From Heyndrickxia camelliae (GTDB taxonomy: Bacteria > Bacillota > Bacilli > Bacillales > Bacillaceae_C), in contig NZ_PIQO01000004.1 in NCBI RefSeq assembly GCF_002844575.1, positions 62,001-126,000 of the forward strand: a stretch of 64,000 bases of DNA, in the 5' to 3' direction. Position 1 is the stretch's first letter, and every line of letters starts with the position of its first letter. The position numbers were made by a program, and so were the translations under genes. Shown one piece after another: positions 45,453 through 53,776 of the stretch. Under the pieces are notes generated by a model, which was not told where the DNA came from, ran no database searches, and saw only the letters and a list, made by a program, of their open reading frames with translations.

Positions 45453-45492
45453 CTGTATCTTGCTTTTAAAAATATCTTTGAGGTGATAAAAA

Positions 45493-45630
45493 ATGAAGAA
45501 GTTTTCTGGAACAAACACAACATCCAAAAACGATAAGAAAGAATCTCACTCCATTAGTAATAAACCTTTGAAAAATATGCCAACTGAACCATTGCCACAG
45601 CCAAAAGATTACGAGGAAATTGAATATTAA
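45493..45630 (+). CDS. small charged protein of unknown function
   Basis: A 45-residue frame, MKKFSGTNTTSKNDKKES at the front and EEIEY at the end, predicted disordered and without cysteine. A good ribosome binding site (TTTGAGGTGATA) precedes ATG 45493. It follows tcyC by 40 bases and may be co-transcribed. I do not recognise it. Confidence 0.5.
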   Translation: MKKFSGTNTTSKNDKKESHSISNKPLKNMPTEPLPQPKDYEEIEY

Positions 45631-45652
45631 TTTTTAGGTATAATTGTCGCTG

Positions 45653-45687
45653 CCTTTCAAAAAATAAGAATAAAATCTCTTGAAAGG
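45653..45687 (+). repeat. inverted repeat in the dps leader
   Basis: CCTTTCAA (45653-45660) and TTGAAAGG (45680-45687) are perfectly complementary and lie directly before the dps start signal. The pairing may affect access to the ribosome binding site or mark an operator. Nothing else supports either. Confidence 0.35.
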
Positions 45688-45698
45688 TTAGGTTTGAC

Positions 45699-46148
45699 AT
45701 GAATAATCAAAAGCTTATCAATTTTTTAAACCAAGAATTATCTAATTTTAATATCATGTACGTTAAATTACATCGTTACCATTGGTTTGTGCAGGGAAGA
45801 CATTTCTATACATTACATCAACTATTTGAGAACTTATATAACGAAATGGCGGAGGATCTCGATGAGATTGCAGAAAGAATTTTAGCTATTGGTGGAAAAC
45901 CGCTGGCAACAATGAGTAAATACTTGGAGGAAACAACCCTAGTTGAAGCATCTGCTGATGACAAGGAAAACGAAATAGTTTCTCAATTAATGAAGGATTA
46001 CGAGCAAATGGTCGATGAAATAAAAAATACGGGTATTAAGCTGGCAGAGGAAGTTAAGGATGGTCCTACTGTCGATTTATTAAATGAACTCCAAGCGAAA
46101 TTTGAGAAACATCTTTGGATGTTTGGCGCCTTAATTGCGTATGAATAA
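45699..46148 (+). CDS. dps: Dps/MrgA-type DNA-protecting ferritin
   Basis: A 149-residue protein of the DNA-starvation ferritin family. The ferroxidase segment RYHWFVQGRHFYTLHQLFENLYNEMAEDLDEIAERI (residues 26-61, in parts) keeps the conserved His, Asp and Glu ligands. It stores iron and protects DNA from peroxide. No clear PerR box was found just upstream. Followed by a strong terminator. Confidence 0.9.
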   Translation: MNNQKLINFLNQELSNFNIMYVKLHRYHWFVQGRHFYTLHQLFENLYNEMAEDLDEIAERILAIGGKPLATMSKYLEETTLVEASADDKENEIVSQLMKDYEQMVDEIKNTGIKLAEEVKDGPTVDLLNELQAKFEKHLWMFGALIAYE

Positions 46149-46156
46149 TACTCAGA

Positions 46157-46192
46157 AACCGGAACATAACATTATTCGTTCCGGTTTTTGTT
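46157..46192 (+). terminator. dps terminator
   Basis: Perfect 9-bp stem AACCGGAAC/GTTCCGGTT, 12-base loop, then TTTTTG and further T residues. Confidence 0.8.
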
Positions 46193-46449
46193 TTTTTAAT
46201 TGTTTTAATTTGGCGGACAATTATACATAGAAATGTTGTTATTTAGAAAAAAACATGTCTAAGGTAAAGATACATTTAATAAACTTTTACCAAGCTCTTA
46301 TATTCCAAACCGTTTTCATATAAGGGGATGTTCGAATTTGTTTGAAATCCTCATTTGCGTCGTGACATGGCTATTTTTAAGACGTATAAAGGGGCGAATA
46401 TAATGAGATATAAGTATAAAATTTACATGATTAAAGAAGGAGAGGAAAG
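46193..46449. other. intergenic leader of the argH-like operon
   Basis: AT-rich, no long gene. A TATAAT at about 46397 has no good -35. A 22-codon frame (46403-46471) overlaps the lyase start and lacks a start signal, so it is not called. Confidence 0.4.
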
Positions 46450-47961
46450 TTGGATAGAATTCAAAAAATATTAAAAGAAGAAGGCTTTACATTCCCCGGG
46501 AGAACTTACAGTCATGTAGTCCTGGAGCCAGCATACCATAATGCAAAAATGGAATTGTTGGGCCCAATGTTAGAAGTTCATTACGCTCATTTAGTCATGT
46601 TGGTGGAACAAAACATATTAACCCAGGAAGACGGAGCAGCCATTCGAGATGCTCTAAACCAACTAGATTTGAAAAAGATTCGAAATTCATGTTATGATGG
46701 GCAATTTGAAGACTTATTTTTTTTCGTAGAAAGTGAAATCATTCGTTTGGCAGGAGAAATAGGAGGAAGTCTTCATTTGGCTCGGAGCCGCAATGATATG
46801 GGGGTAGCTATATACCGCATGACTTTAAGGCAGTACTTATTGCAAACCATTCAATCTGCAGAACACTTCCTACAAACATTACTGGAAGTTGCTGAGGATC
46901 ACTTAGACACTTTAATGCTTGGTTATACACATACTCAGCAAGCTCAGCCTATGACATTTGCCCATTATTTATTAGCTGTTTTTGATGTTATCGAACGTGA
47001 TGTAACGCGGTTATGTCACGCATTTCAAACCTGTAATCGTAGTCCGCTTGGAGCTGCTGCTTTAACAACGACAGGCTTTCCCATTAATCGGCATAGAGTA
47101 AAGGAGCTCTTGGGTTTTAATGGGTTAGTAGAGAATTCCTATGATGCAATTGCAGGTGCTGATTATTTAAGTGAAGCTGCAAGTGCAGTGAAAGTAGCTC
47201 TTATTAATTTAGGAAGAGTAGTCCAAGATTTATTGTTGTGGTCCACCCAGGAATTTTCTGCTATTAGAGTTGCTGATCCTTATGTACAAACAAGCTCCAT
47301 TATGCCACAAAAAAGGAATCCAGTATCATTGGAGCACATCCGTTCCCTAAGTTCAAGTGGCGTTGGTGCTGCCGAAACGGTACTGCAAATGATTCATAAT
47401 ACACCGTTTGGTGATATTAATGATACAGAAGATGATTTGCAGCCATTTCTATGGAAATGCCATAAAACAGCAAAGGAGGTTTACTCCCTATCTACTGTTG
47501 TTATTGGCACATTACAGGTAAATAAAGAAATATTGTATCAACGAACAAAACAAAGCTTCGCTACTATTACAGAACTGGCAGATGAATTGACTCGCGAAGT
47601 AAATATTCCATTTCGAACATCACATGCCATCGCAAGCAAACTCGTCCGCATTTGTATAGAACGAAATATACAACCCTCCCAAATTACAAGCCAACATTTA
47701 GATGAAGCAGCAATACATATTATCGGAAAACCTCTCCAACTTTCCAAGCAATTCGTAGAAAAGTCAATGGATCCCATACTATTTATACAAAAAAGATCTC
47801 AACCGGGAGGACCAGCACACTCAGAGGGAAGGCGAATGATAAATGCTCGAAAACAGCATTTAAAGGATCGGATTATAGAAACCAAAAGAATACAGCATTC
47901 ACTAGCGTCTTGCAGCCAGACCATGCAAGAATTAACTCAAAAATGGATGAAAACAGAATAA
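46450..47961 (+). CDS. argininosuccinate lyase-family enzyme (ArgH paralogue)
   Basis: A 503-residue member of the fumarase/aspartase superfamily. The signature SSIMPQKRNP is at residues 282-291; SHLARSRND-like LHLARSRNDMG and the GYTHTQQAQPMTF region are conserved. It forms a homotetramer and releases fumarate by cleaving a C-N bond. It sits with a CUT1 importer and not with argG, so its substrate may not be argininosuccinate: an imported N-succinyl-type compound is likely. TTG start after AAGGAGAGG. Confidence 0.85.
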   Translation: MDRIQKILKEEGFTFPGRTYSHVVLEPAYHNAKMELLGPMLEVHYAHLVMLVEQNILTQEDGAAIRDALNQLDLKKIRNSCYDGQFEDLFFFVESEIIRLAGEIGGSLHLARSRNDMGVAIYRMTLRQYLLQTIQSAEHFLQTLLEVAEDHLDTLMLGYTHTQQAQPMTFAHYLLAVFDVIERDVTRLCHAFQTCNRSPLGAAALTTTGFPINRHRVKELLGFNGLVENSYDAIAGADYLSEAASAVKVALINLGRVVQDLLLWSTQEFSAIRVADPYVQTSSIMPQKRNPVSLEHIRSLSSSGVGAAETVLQMIHNTPFGDINDTEDDLQPFLWKCHKTAKEVYSLSTVVIGTLQVNKEILYQRTKQSFATITELADELTREVNIPFRTSHAIASKLVRICIERNIQPSQITSQHLDEAAIHIIGKPLQLSKQFVEKSMDPILFIQKRSQPGGPAHSEGRRMINARKQHLKDRIIETKRIQHSLASCSQTMQELTQKWMKTE

Positions 47962-47976
47962 AAGGAATGTCAGACT

Positions 47977-47994
47977 TAGGGAAACGTTTCACAA
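47977..47994. promoter_or_regulatory. palindrome upstream of the binding-protein gene
   Basis: GAAACGTTTC (47981-47990) is a perfect 10-bp palindrome that resembles LacI-family operator cores. It lies between the lyase stop and the solute-binding protein gene. It may be a site for an unknown regulator; cre agreement is poor (5 mismatches). Confidence 0.35.
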
Positions 47995-48016
47995 AGCTTA
48001 ATGAGGGGGAGCTGAC

Positions 48017-49303
48017 ATGAAAAAAAGCAAGTTTACCATCTTTATTGCCATGATTATCTGTGTACTGATATTAACAAGTGCATGTGGTAAAAAGGATGAT
48101 TCTAATTCTGGAAAAGTAACCATTACGTATTGGCAATACACATTCCCACAAAAAGTAGACATTATAAAGGATCTTATTAAAAAGTTTGAGGCAGAAAATC
48201 CTAACATTAAAGTAGTAGCACAAGATTTCCCTTACGACCAATACAATCAAAAAATAGCTGCAGCCGTTAATGCCAAAAAAGGGCCAGATATTATGAATCT
48301 ATATTATGGCTGGCTGCCGCAATATCAGCAAAAGGGTTACATCCAATCCATCCCAGAAGATTTTATGAGTGCAAATGATATTGAATCTTATTATATTCCC
48401 ATGATTCAAGCATCCAAAATAAACGGGAAATATTATGGGTTGCCAGTAGCGGTACGGTCTCTCGCATTATTTTGGAATAAAGATATGTTCAAAGCAGCTG
48501 GATTAGATCCAGAAAAGCCGCCAAAAACATGGGATGAACTTATCACAATGGCGAAACAAATGACCAAAATGAAAGCAAATGGGCAATATGAGCAAGAGGG
48601 CTTTGCTTGGGATGTTAATGGGCAAGGATATCATACTTTTGAAGAAGTGCTGCTTCGTCAATGGGGGATCATACCATTTAGTGATGATGGAAAGACAGTC
48701 CAATGGAGTTCTTCTCCAGAAGGGCTTGAGGCATTTAAATATTGGGTCAATATGACGCAGGAAGAAAAGATAGGCGACCGTAATTTCCTAACAGATTATA
48801 ACACGGCGTTTAAAGCAGGGAAGGCGGGTATGATGATTGACGGTTCCTTCAGTGTCGCTGCGACAAAAGAAGCTGCAAAATTTGCTTGGGGTGTGACCAC
48901 CCTTCCAGTTCGTGAAGAAGGGGGTATTAAGTCTAATTTCGGTTCCTATTGGACGAATAGTCTTGCCAAGGGACTGTCCGGTGAAAAATTAAAAGCAGCT
49001 GAAAAGTTTCTCAAATTCTTAATATCAGAGGATACCCAGAAGGAATGGTTGGATAAAGTTGGGGAGCTTCCTGCAGCTGCTTCATTTTCGAATGATGATT
49101 CCATCAAAAGTGATCCTATTTACGGACCATTTGTAGAAGGTTTAGCTGATGCACATGCAACCCTTTTTGTTGATGAAGCGAAAGAAAGAGATTCCATCAA
49201 TAATGCAGTAGAATCCATCCTGTTAAAAAATGCACCGTTTGATAAAACATTTGAAAATCTCGTGAAGGAGCAGCAAAAAATTCGTGACCAATATTATAAA
49301 TAA
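48017..49303 (+). CDS. CUT1-type substrate-binding lipoprotein
   Basis: A 428-residue family 1 solute-binding lipoprotein. Lipobox LTSAC (Cys23), then VTITYWQYTFPQKVDI, LAVRSLALFWNKDMF-like PVAVRSLALFWNKDM near 137 and AFKAGKAGMMIDGSFS near 255. Such proteins usually bind oligosaccharides or glycerol phosphate-like compounds. It is placed between the lyase and its two permeases; GGGGGAG start signal. Confidence 0.87.
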   Translation: MKKSKFTIFIAMIICVLILTSACGKKDDSNSGKVTITYWQYTFPQKVDIIKDLIKKFEAENPNIKVVAQDFPYDQYNQKIAAAVNAKKGPDIMNLYYGWLPQYQQKGYIQSIPEDFMSANDIESYYIPMIQASKINGKYYGLPVAVRSLALFWNKDMFKAAGLDPEKPPKTWDELITMAKQMTKMKANGQYEQEGFAWDVNGQGYHTFEEVLLRQWGIIPFSDDGKTVQWSSSPEGLEAFKYWVNMTQEEKIGDRNFLTDYNTAFKAGKAGMMIDGSFSVAATKEAAKFAWGVTTLPVREEGGIKSNFGSYWTNSLAKGLSGEKLKAAEKFLKFLISEDTQKEWLDKVGELPAAASFSNDDSIKSDPIYGPFVEGLADAHATLFVDEAKERDSINNAVESILLKNAPFDKTFENLVKEQQKIRDQYYK

Positions 49304-49312
49304 GGAAATTTA

Positions 49313-49347
49313 GCACCGTCTGAATCCAGTCATCAGACGGTGCCTTT
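49313..49347 (+). terminator. intra-operon hairpin after the binding-protein gene
   Basis: Perfect 11-bp stem GCACCGTCTGA/TCAGACGGTGC with a 9-base loop and a short CTTTT tail. It lies between the binding protein and the first permease, so part of transcription stops here. This favours more binding protein than permease, a common pattern. Confidence 0.75.
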
Positions 49348-49368
49348 TCCAATAAGGGGGAAAAGGAG

Positions 49369-50277
49369 ATGACAAATGTTAGTAGTAATCGGCAACCAAT
49401 GAAATTACAAACAAGAAGAACATTAACCGCATATACCTTTCTAATCGTTCCATTACTTTTCTTTATATCCATACGTATATTTCCGACTCTCTACGCATTT
49501 TCACTGTCTTTTATGACGCAAGATCATACCAGTGGCACAATTGATAATTACAAACAGCTTTTACAGGATCCTGTTTTTTGGAAATCAGTTTTAAATACAG
49601 GCTTATATGTTATTGTTACCGTTCCCTTGCAAATGGCTTTAGGATTAATCATAGCCCTAGGAATTCAACGAGTTCGTCATTTTCGGTGGTTTTACCGAAT
49701 GATCTATTTTTTGCCATATATCACTTCTATTGTTGCAGTAAGTTGGGTGTGGAGATTAATGTATGACCAAAATACTGGAGTATTTAATCAAATATTGACT
49801 TGGCTGCATATACCTCCGCAAGGATTTCTCGGTGACCCAAACGAATCTCTTTTATCCGTAAGTGCGGTGATGATTTGGCAGGCCATGGGATTTAGTATGC
49901 TTATTTTTATGGCAGGACTCGAAGCAGTACCAAAGCATTTTTATGAAGCTGCACAAATCGACGGTGCAAGCAAATGGAAAATGTTTTGGAAAATTACCTT
50001 TCCATTATTGAATCCTACTATTGTTTTTTTAGCTGTGACGGGGGTTATTCAATCTTTGCAATCCTTTACACAAATTCAAAATTTAACAGGAGGAAGCGCA
50101 GCCAATGCAGGTGGTCCATTAAATAGTACATTAAGTATCGTTGTTTATATGTATAAAAATGCATTTACTGATTTTAATATGGAATATGCATCTGCCATTA
50201 CAGTTGTTTTATTTATCATCATTCTTTTAGTCACCTTAATACAACTGCGTATATTAAATAAGAGTTATGAATATTAG
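49369..50277 (+). CDS. CUT1 ABC permease, MalF-like
   Basis: A 302-residue permease with six membrane helices. The EAA motif EAAQIDGASKWKMFWKITFPLL lies near residue 190. It pairs with the next permease; no ATPase gene is in the operon. Confidence 0.9.
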   Translation: MTNVSSNRQPMKLQTRRTLTAYTFLIVPLLFFISIRIFPTLYAFSLSFMTQDHTSGTIDNYKQLLQDPVFWKSVLNTGLYVIVTVPLQMALGLIIALGIQRVRHFRWFYRMIYFLPYITSIVAVSWVWRLMYDQNTGVFNQILTWLHIPPQGFLGDPNESLLSVSAVMIWQAMGFSMLIFMAGLEAVPKHFYEAAQIDGASKWKMFWKITFPLLNPTIVFLAVTGVIQSLQSFTQIQNLTGGSAANAGGPLNSTLSIVVYMYKNAFTDFNMEYASAITVVLFIIILLVTLIQLRILNKSYEY

Positions 50278-50288
50278 GAGGTGTTTCA

Positions 50289-51119
50289 ATGAAAAAAAAG
50301 AAGAGAGAAATAGGTGCTGTTTTCATTCATATATTTCTTTTAGCAGGTGTTATGATTGTAGCATTTCCATTTATATGGATGATATTGTCCTCTTTAAAAA
50401 GCATCTCTGATTTTTATAATTTTTCATTTTTACCAAAGAAAATCGATTGGTCAGGATATCAATATATTTTTCAGGAGACCGAGTTTTTACGTTGGTATTG
50501 GAACAGTATCGTGGTTGCAGTGACTGTCACCATCAGCTGTCTAATTTTTAATTCTTTAGTTGGGTATGTTTTAGCAAAGCATCGCTTTCCAGGTGCTAAG
50601 ATAGTATTTATATTAATTCTAAGTACCTTAATGATTCCAACGGAAATGTTGGTGATTCCCTGGTATGTAATGGGCAGTGATTTTGGTTGGGTTGACACGT
50701 ATTGGGGAATTATGTTTCCTGGTTTAATCGAAGCTTTTGGGATCTTTTTAATGAGGCAATTTATGCTTGGCGTTCCAGATGATATTTTAGATGCAGCACG
50801 AATTGACGGTATGGGAGAATTTAAAATTTGGTGGCGAATTGCCCTTCCACAAGTAAAACCAGCCTTATCTGCCTTGGGAATCATTACCTTTCTGGGAAAT
50901 TGGAATGCCTATCTATGGCCGGTTATTATTACCGCCACTGATAATATGCGCACCTTGCCGGTTGGAATCTCTTTATTTTCGACGGCAGATGCAGGGGGAA
51001 TAAAGTGGAACCTCATAATGTGTATGAGTACCATGGCTGTTATTCCGATGATTATCGTTTTTCTCTTTTTCCAAAAAAGAATTGTGGAAGGGATTGCTAT
51101 GACGGGAGTGAAAGGGTAA
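50289..51119 (+). CDS. CUT1 ABC permease, MalG-like
   Basis: A 276-residue permease with six membrane helices and the EAA loop DAARIDGMGEFKIWWRIALPQV near residue 175. AGGAGGTG precedes the ATG. It completes the importer, which probably borrows an MsmX-type ATPase from elsewhere, as several B. subtilis sugar importers do. Confidence 0.9.
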   Translation: MKKKKREIGAVFIHIFLLAGVMIVAFPFIWMILSSLKSISDFYNFSFLPKKIDWSGYQYIFQETEFLRWYWNSIVVAVTVTISCLIFNSLVGYVLAKHRFPGAKIVFILILSTLMIPTEMLVIPWYVMGSDFGWVDTYWGIMFPGLIEAFGIFLMRQFMLGVPDDILDAARIDGMGEFKIWWRIALPQVKPALSALGIITFLGNWNAYLWPVIITATDNMRTLPVGISLFSTADAGGIKWNLIMCMSTMAVIPMIIVFLFFQKRIVEGIAMTGVKG

Positions 51120-51127
51120 AAGGCAAG

Positions 51128-51238
51128 TTATCGTATTGTATTCTTTTTATTCTTCTTGAAAAATCTAAATAATATTATCCCTATAACAATATATATGACT
51201 ATCATGATACTAAGTATGGGAATCCATATATTACTCAT
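51128..51238 (-). CDS. 36-residue membrane peptide
   Basis: A small frame from ATG 51236-51238 to TAA 51128-51130 encodes one hydrophobic helix (residues 4-24) and a very basic tail (KKNKKN). AAAGGAGTAG lies before the start at a good distance. It is convergent with the permease gene. Not recognised; a regulator or membrane peptide is possible. Confidence 0.5.
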   Translation of the reverse strand: MSNIWIPILSIMIVIYIVIGIILFRFFKKNKKNTIR

Positions 51239-51310
51239 GCTTACTACTCCTTTGCCTTATTCTTTCTTAATTTTAAGCGTTTCTCCTATTTTTGAAAAGG
51301 ATAGCATTGC

Positions 51311-51341
51311 GGGAATCAAAATAGCATATTTGATTCCCTAT
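51311..51341. terminator. inverted repeat between permease operon and Nudix pseudogene
   Basis: GGGAATCAAA and TTTGATTCCC form a 10-bp stem with a short loop, followed by TATTTT on the plus strand. It may end rightward transcription from the permease operon. Confidence 0.5.
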
Positions 51342-51342
51342 T

Positions 51343-51830
51343 TTAATCTAAATTAATTGCCGTTTCTAATATGTTTGTTGTCAGAGGATGGTCCTCGATA
51401 ATATAAGGGACCTGGTCAGGTTCTACCCAAATACGTGCGGTAGATTCATACTGCCGCAAAAATGGCAGACACTCTGTAATATCCATACGATAGAACAGCT
51501 GGTAACCAATTGAATGGATATTTTCCATTTGGATTAAAATGAGGATTTTCTTTGTGATTTACTTCAATTGCACCAAGGTATTTTAATTCTCCCTTTACAT
51601 ACCCTTCTTCAAATGCTTCACGATGAAATGCTTGTTCTGGTGTTTCATTTTCCCTCGATATGTCCGCCAGGCATATTAAAACCACGATGAATAATTTTAA
51701 CCAACATGATTTTTTCTTTAAAAAAACAATATCCATGTACGCTTGTCACTAATTCTATTTTCGGCATCTTCCTAGGGAACCATGTTAATTGAATAAGATT
51801 ACCATCCCAGTTTACATATGATTGATTCAT
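51343..51830 (-). pseudogene. broken Nudix hydrolase
   Basis: Three overlapping frames carry one protein. From ATG 51828-51830 (behind TTGGAGGA) the first runs through SYVNWDGNLIQLTW to PGGHIEGK, the beginning of a Nudix box. A frame change near 51648 joins it to ETPEQAFHREAFEEGY, the rest of the box (REx2EE). A second change near 51525 leads to GYQLFYRMDI and the end at 51343. Two frameshifts in the Nudix box area and C-terminus mean no intact enzyme. Sequencing error is an alternative. Confidence 0.75.
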
Positions 51831-52113
51831 TGAAATTCCTCCAAAAGATTGGAATAAAATAAATATGACTATATCCAATATTCTAGGAGAACAATTCATT
51901 TTCCTTTGTACCATGCATGGAGAATGTGACGATCTTTTTAAAATTGGAGGAAAAAGTAGCCCTTTTGTAGATTTGCCTTGTTAGCGGGTTATCATTTCCG
52001 TTATATGGGACAACACCGAGGAATTATTTGCGTACCCGCTTCACTTTTAAAAAGGGGTTTTATATAAATAGTAGAAATTAAAAAGGTATATTTCTTTCCT
52101 TTGTCTCATTATA

Positions 52114-52134
52114 AAATTAGAATTAATCTAATTT
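52114..52134. promoter_or_regulatory. PerR-like operator upstream of glutathione peroxidase
   Basis: AAATTAGA-N5-TCTAATTT is a perfect palindrome around ATTAA. Its centre, TTAGAATTAATCTAA (52117-52131), agrees with the PerR consensus TTATAATNATTATAA at 11-12 of 14 defined positions. A TATAAA (52110-52115) overlaps its left edge, as for a -10. Confidence 0.5.
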
Positions 52135-52157
52135 CACAAATAGAGTGGGGGATACGT

Positions 52158-52637
52158 ATGAGCTTTTATTCACTTTCTGCTCGTCTCATCAATGGAGAAG
52201 AAATCTCTATGTCAAATTATAAAGATAATGTTTTACTCATTGTAAATACGGCAAGTAAATGTGGGTTTACGAAACAATTTGAGGAATTGGAAAAATTGTA
52301 TCAGAAATATAAGGATAAGGGTTTTAAAATACTTGGTTTTCCTTGTAATCAATTTGGATCACAAGACCCTGGAACTAATGAGGAAATTGCCCAATTTTGT
52401 TCCCTTAACTATCAGGTGTCTTTCCCAATGTTTGAAAAGATTGATGTAAATGGGAAAAATACACATCCTATTTACCAATATTTAAAGTCTCATGCTTCCG
52501 GTTTTTTAGGAACGAAAAATATAAAATGGAATTTTACCAAATTTTTAGTTAACCGACAAGGAGAGGTGGTTGGAAGATACGCCCCTAATATAACTCCATT
52601 CAAAATAGAAGAAGACATTCTTCAATATTTGAAGTAA
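52158..52637 (+). CDS. bsaA: glutathione peroxidase-like thiol peroxidase
   Basis: A 159-residue GPx. Catalytic Cys35 in NTASKCGFT, Gln in FPCNQFGSQ near residue 70 and Trp in KWNFTKFLV near 125 complete the catalytic set. Bacterial members use thioredoxin rather than glutathione. The ATG at 52158 fits GTGGGGGAT upstream; the earlier in-frame start is inside the promoter. Single gene, likely peroxide-inducible. Confidence 0.9.
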   Translation: MSFYSLSARLINGEEISMSNYKDNVLLIVNTASKCGFTKQFEELEKLYQKYKDKGFKILGFPCNQFGSQDPGTNEEIAQFCSLNYQVSFPMFEKIDVNGKNTHPIYQYLKSHASGFLGTKNIKWNFTKFLVNRQGEVVGRYAPNITPFKIEEDILQYLK

Positions 52638-52744
52638 AAGTAGAAAACTATTTGTCTCCTAAATTCTTTCTATTTATCTATTAACATAAAACATGTTATG
52701 ATAGTTAACGTTGTACAAAAAATAGGTAGATAGAGGGATGATAC

Positions 52745-53581
52745 ATGATGATGAATCAAAGCATTGCTTTTTTAGGAGCAGGTCCAATGGCTGAAGCCAT
52801 CCTATCAGGCTTGATAAATAAACAGATCATTCCTGCTCATCAAATATATGTAAAAAATCACAGTAATAAAGACAGGCTTTATGAATTGCAGAAAAAATAT
52901 AAAATACAAATAGATTCTTTTGATTTAGAGAAAGTAGATATTATCGTTCTTGCGATGCAGCCAAAGAATTTAGAACAAGCACTGCAATCGATAAAGAATA
53001 AGATTTCAGCTAACCAATTGATCGTATCAATCGTTACCAGTGTAAATACTGGTTTTATCGAGGACCATCTTGGCGGCAAGCCGCAAATTATACGTGTCAT
53101 GCCAAATACACCAAGTATGGTAGGAGAATCTGCAACGGCATTGTCTTCCGGTACTTATCCTTCCAACCATTCTGTTGGACTTGCAATGGAAATATTCAGA
53201 GGAATTGGGGAAGTATTTCAAATCGATGAAAAACATATGGATATTTTCACTGGGATTGCTGGAAGTGCGCCTGCTTACTTTTATGCATTAATGGAACATA
53301 TGCAAAAAGTTGCTGTCGCAGAGGGGTTACCATATACAACCGTTCGCTACGCTATTGCGCAAACGGTATTAGGAGCAGCAAAAATGGTTCTGGAACAAGA
53401 GGAATCCTTTACAAAGCTTATTCAAAACGTAGCCGCTCCTAATGGTCCTACTGCAAAAGGATTAGAAGCACTTGAAATTTTTGGCGGTAACCAAGCAATA
53501 AAAGAAGCAGTAAAAGCTACTGCGGAGAGATCCAAAGAAATGGGGGAACCTTTTAATAAGGTGCCATCTATAAATCATTAA
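52745..53581 (+). CDS. proC: pyrroline-5-carboxylate reductase
   Basis: A 278-residue NADPH-dependent enzyme for the last step of proline synthesis. N-terminal Rossmann motif FLGAGPMAEAILSG (residues 9-22), VRVMPNTPSMVGESATAL near residue 117 and GIAGSAPAYFYALMEHM near 172 are typical of ProC. The first of three consecutive ATG codons was kept. Bacillus species often have several paralogues, so the exact name (ProH/I/G) is open. Confidence 0.92.
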   Translation: MMMNQSIAFLGAGPMAEAILSGLINKQIIPAHQIYVKNHSNKDRLYELQKKYKIQIDSFDLEKVDIIVLAMQPKNLEQALQSIKNKISANQLIVSIVTSVNTGFIEDHLGGKPQIIRVMPNTPSMVGESATALSSGTYPSNHSVGLAMEIFRGIGEVFQIDEKHMDIFTGIAGSAPAYFYALMEHMQKVAVAEGLPYTTVRYAIAQTVLGAAKMVLEQEESFTKLIQNVAAPNGPTAKGLEALEIFGGNQAIKEAVKATAERSKEMGEPFNKVPSINH

Positions 53582-53590
53582 CGACTTCTG

Positions 53591-53625
53591 AAGCAGGCCT
53601 GCTAAATATGCAGCCTGCTTTTTGC
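53591..53625 (+). terminator. proC terminator
   Basis: AAGCAGGC/GCCTGCTT (8 bp) with an inner CTGC/GCAG pairing and a tail of five T residues. Confidence 0.75.
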
Positions 53626-53676
53626 TATTTTCAGAACTGTCGATACCGGCAATGTCTATCACGAAACAATAAACCA

Positions 53677-53717
53677 AAAAAATGTTGTGATGCTAATAGC
53701 ACTCACAACATTTTTGG
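53677..53717. terminator. mntH terminator, bidirectional
   Basis: A 13-bp stem AAAAATGTTGTGA/TCACAACATTTTT with an inner TGCT/AGCA pairing. It lies about 60 bases downstream of the leftward mntH gene and after proC. Confidence 0.7.
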
Positions 53718-53776
53718 GAAAAGAGTTTCCGGTAACAGTGCCAAAGGGGGTGGACAAGGCGCTGTTGTTTTTCTTA

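Noticed and set aside
46403-46471. 22-codon frame that overlaps the lyase start as a possible leader peptide
   Set aside because: The ribosome binding site before it is poor and the sequence shows no regulatory codons or hairpins.
51156-51356. 66-residue plus-strand hydrophobic frame
   Set aside because: It lies opposite the 36-residue peptide, whose start signal is much better; hydrophobicity is a strand-mirroring effect.
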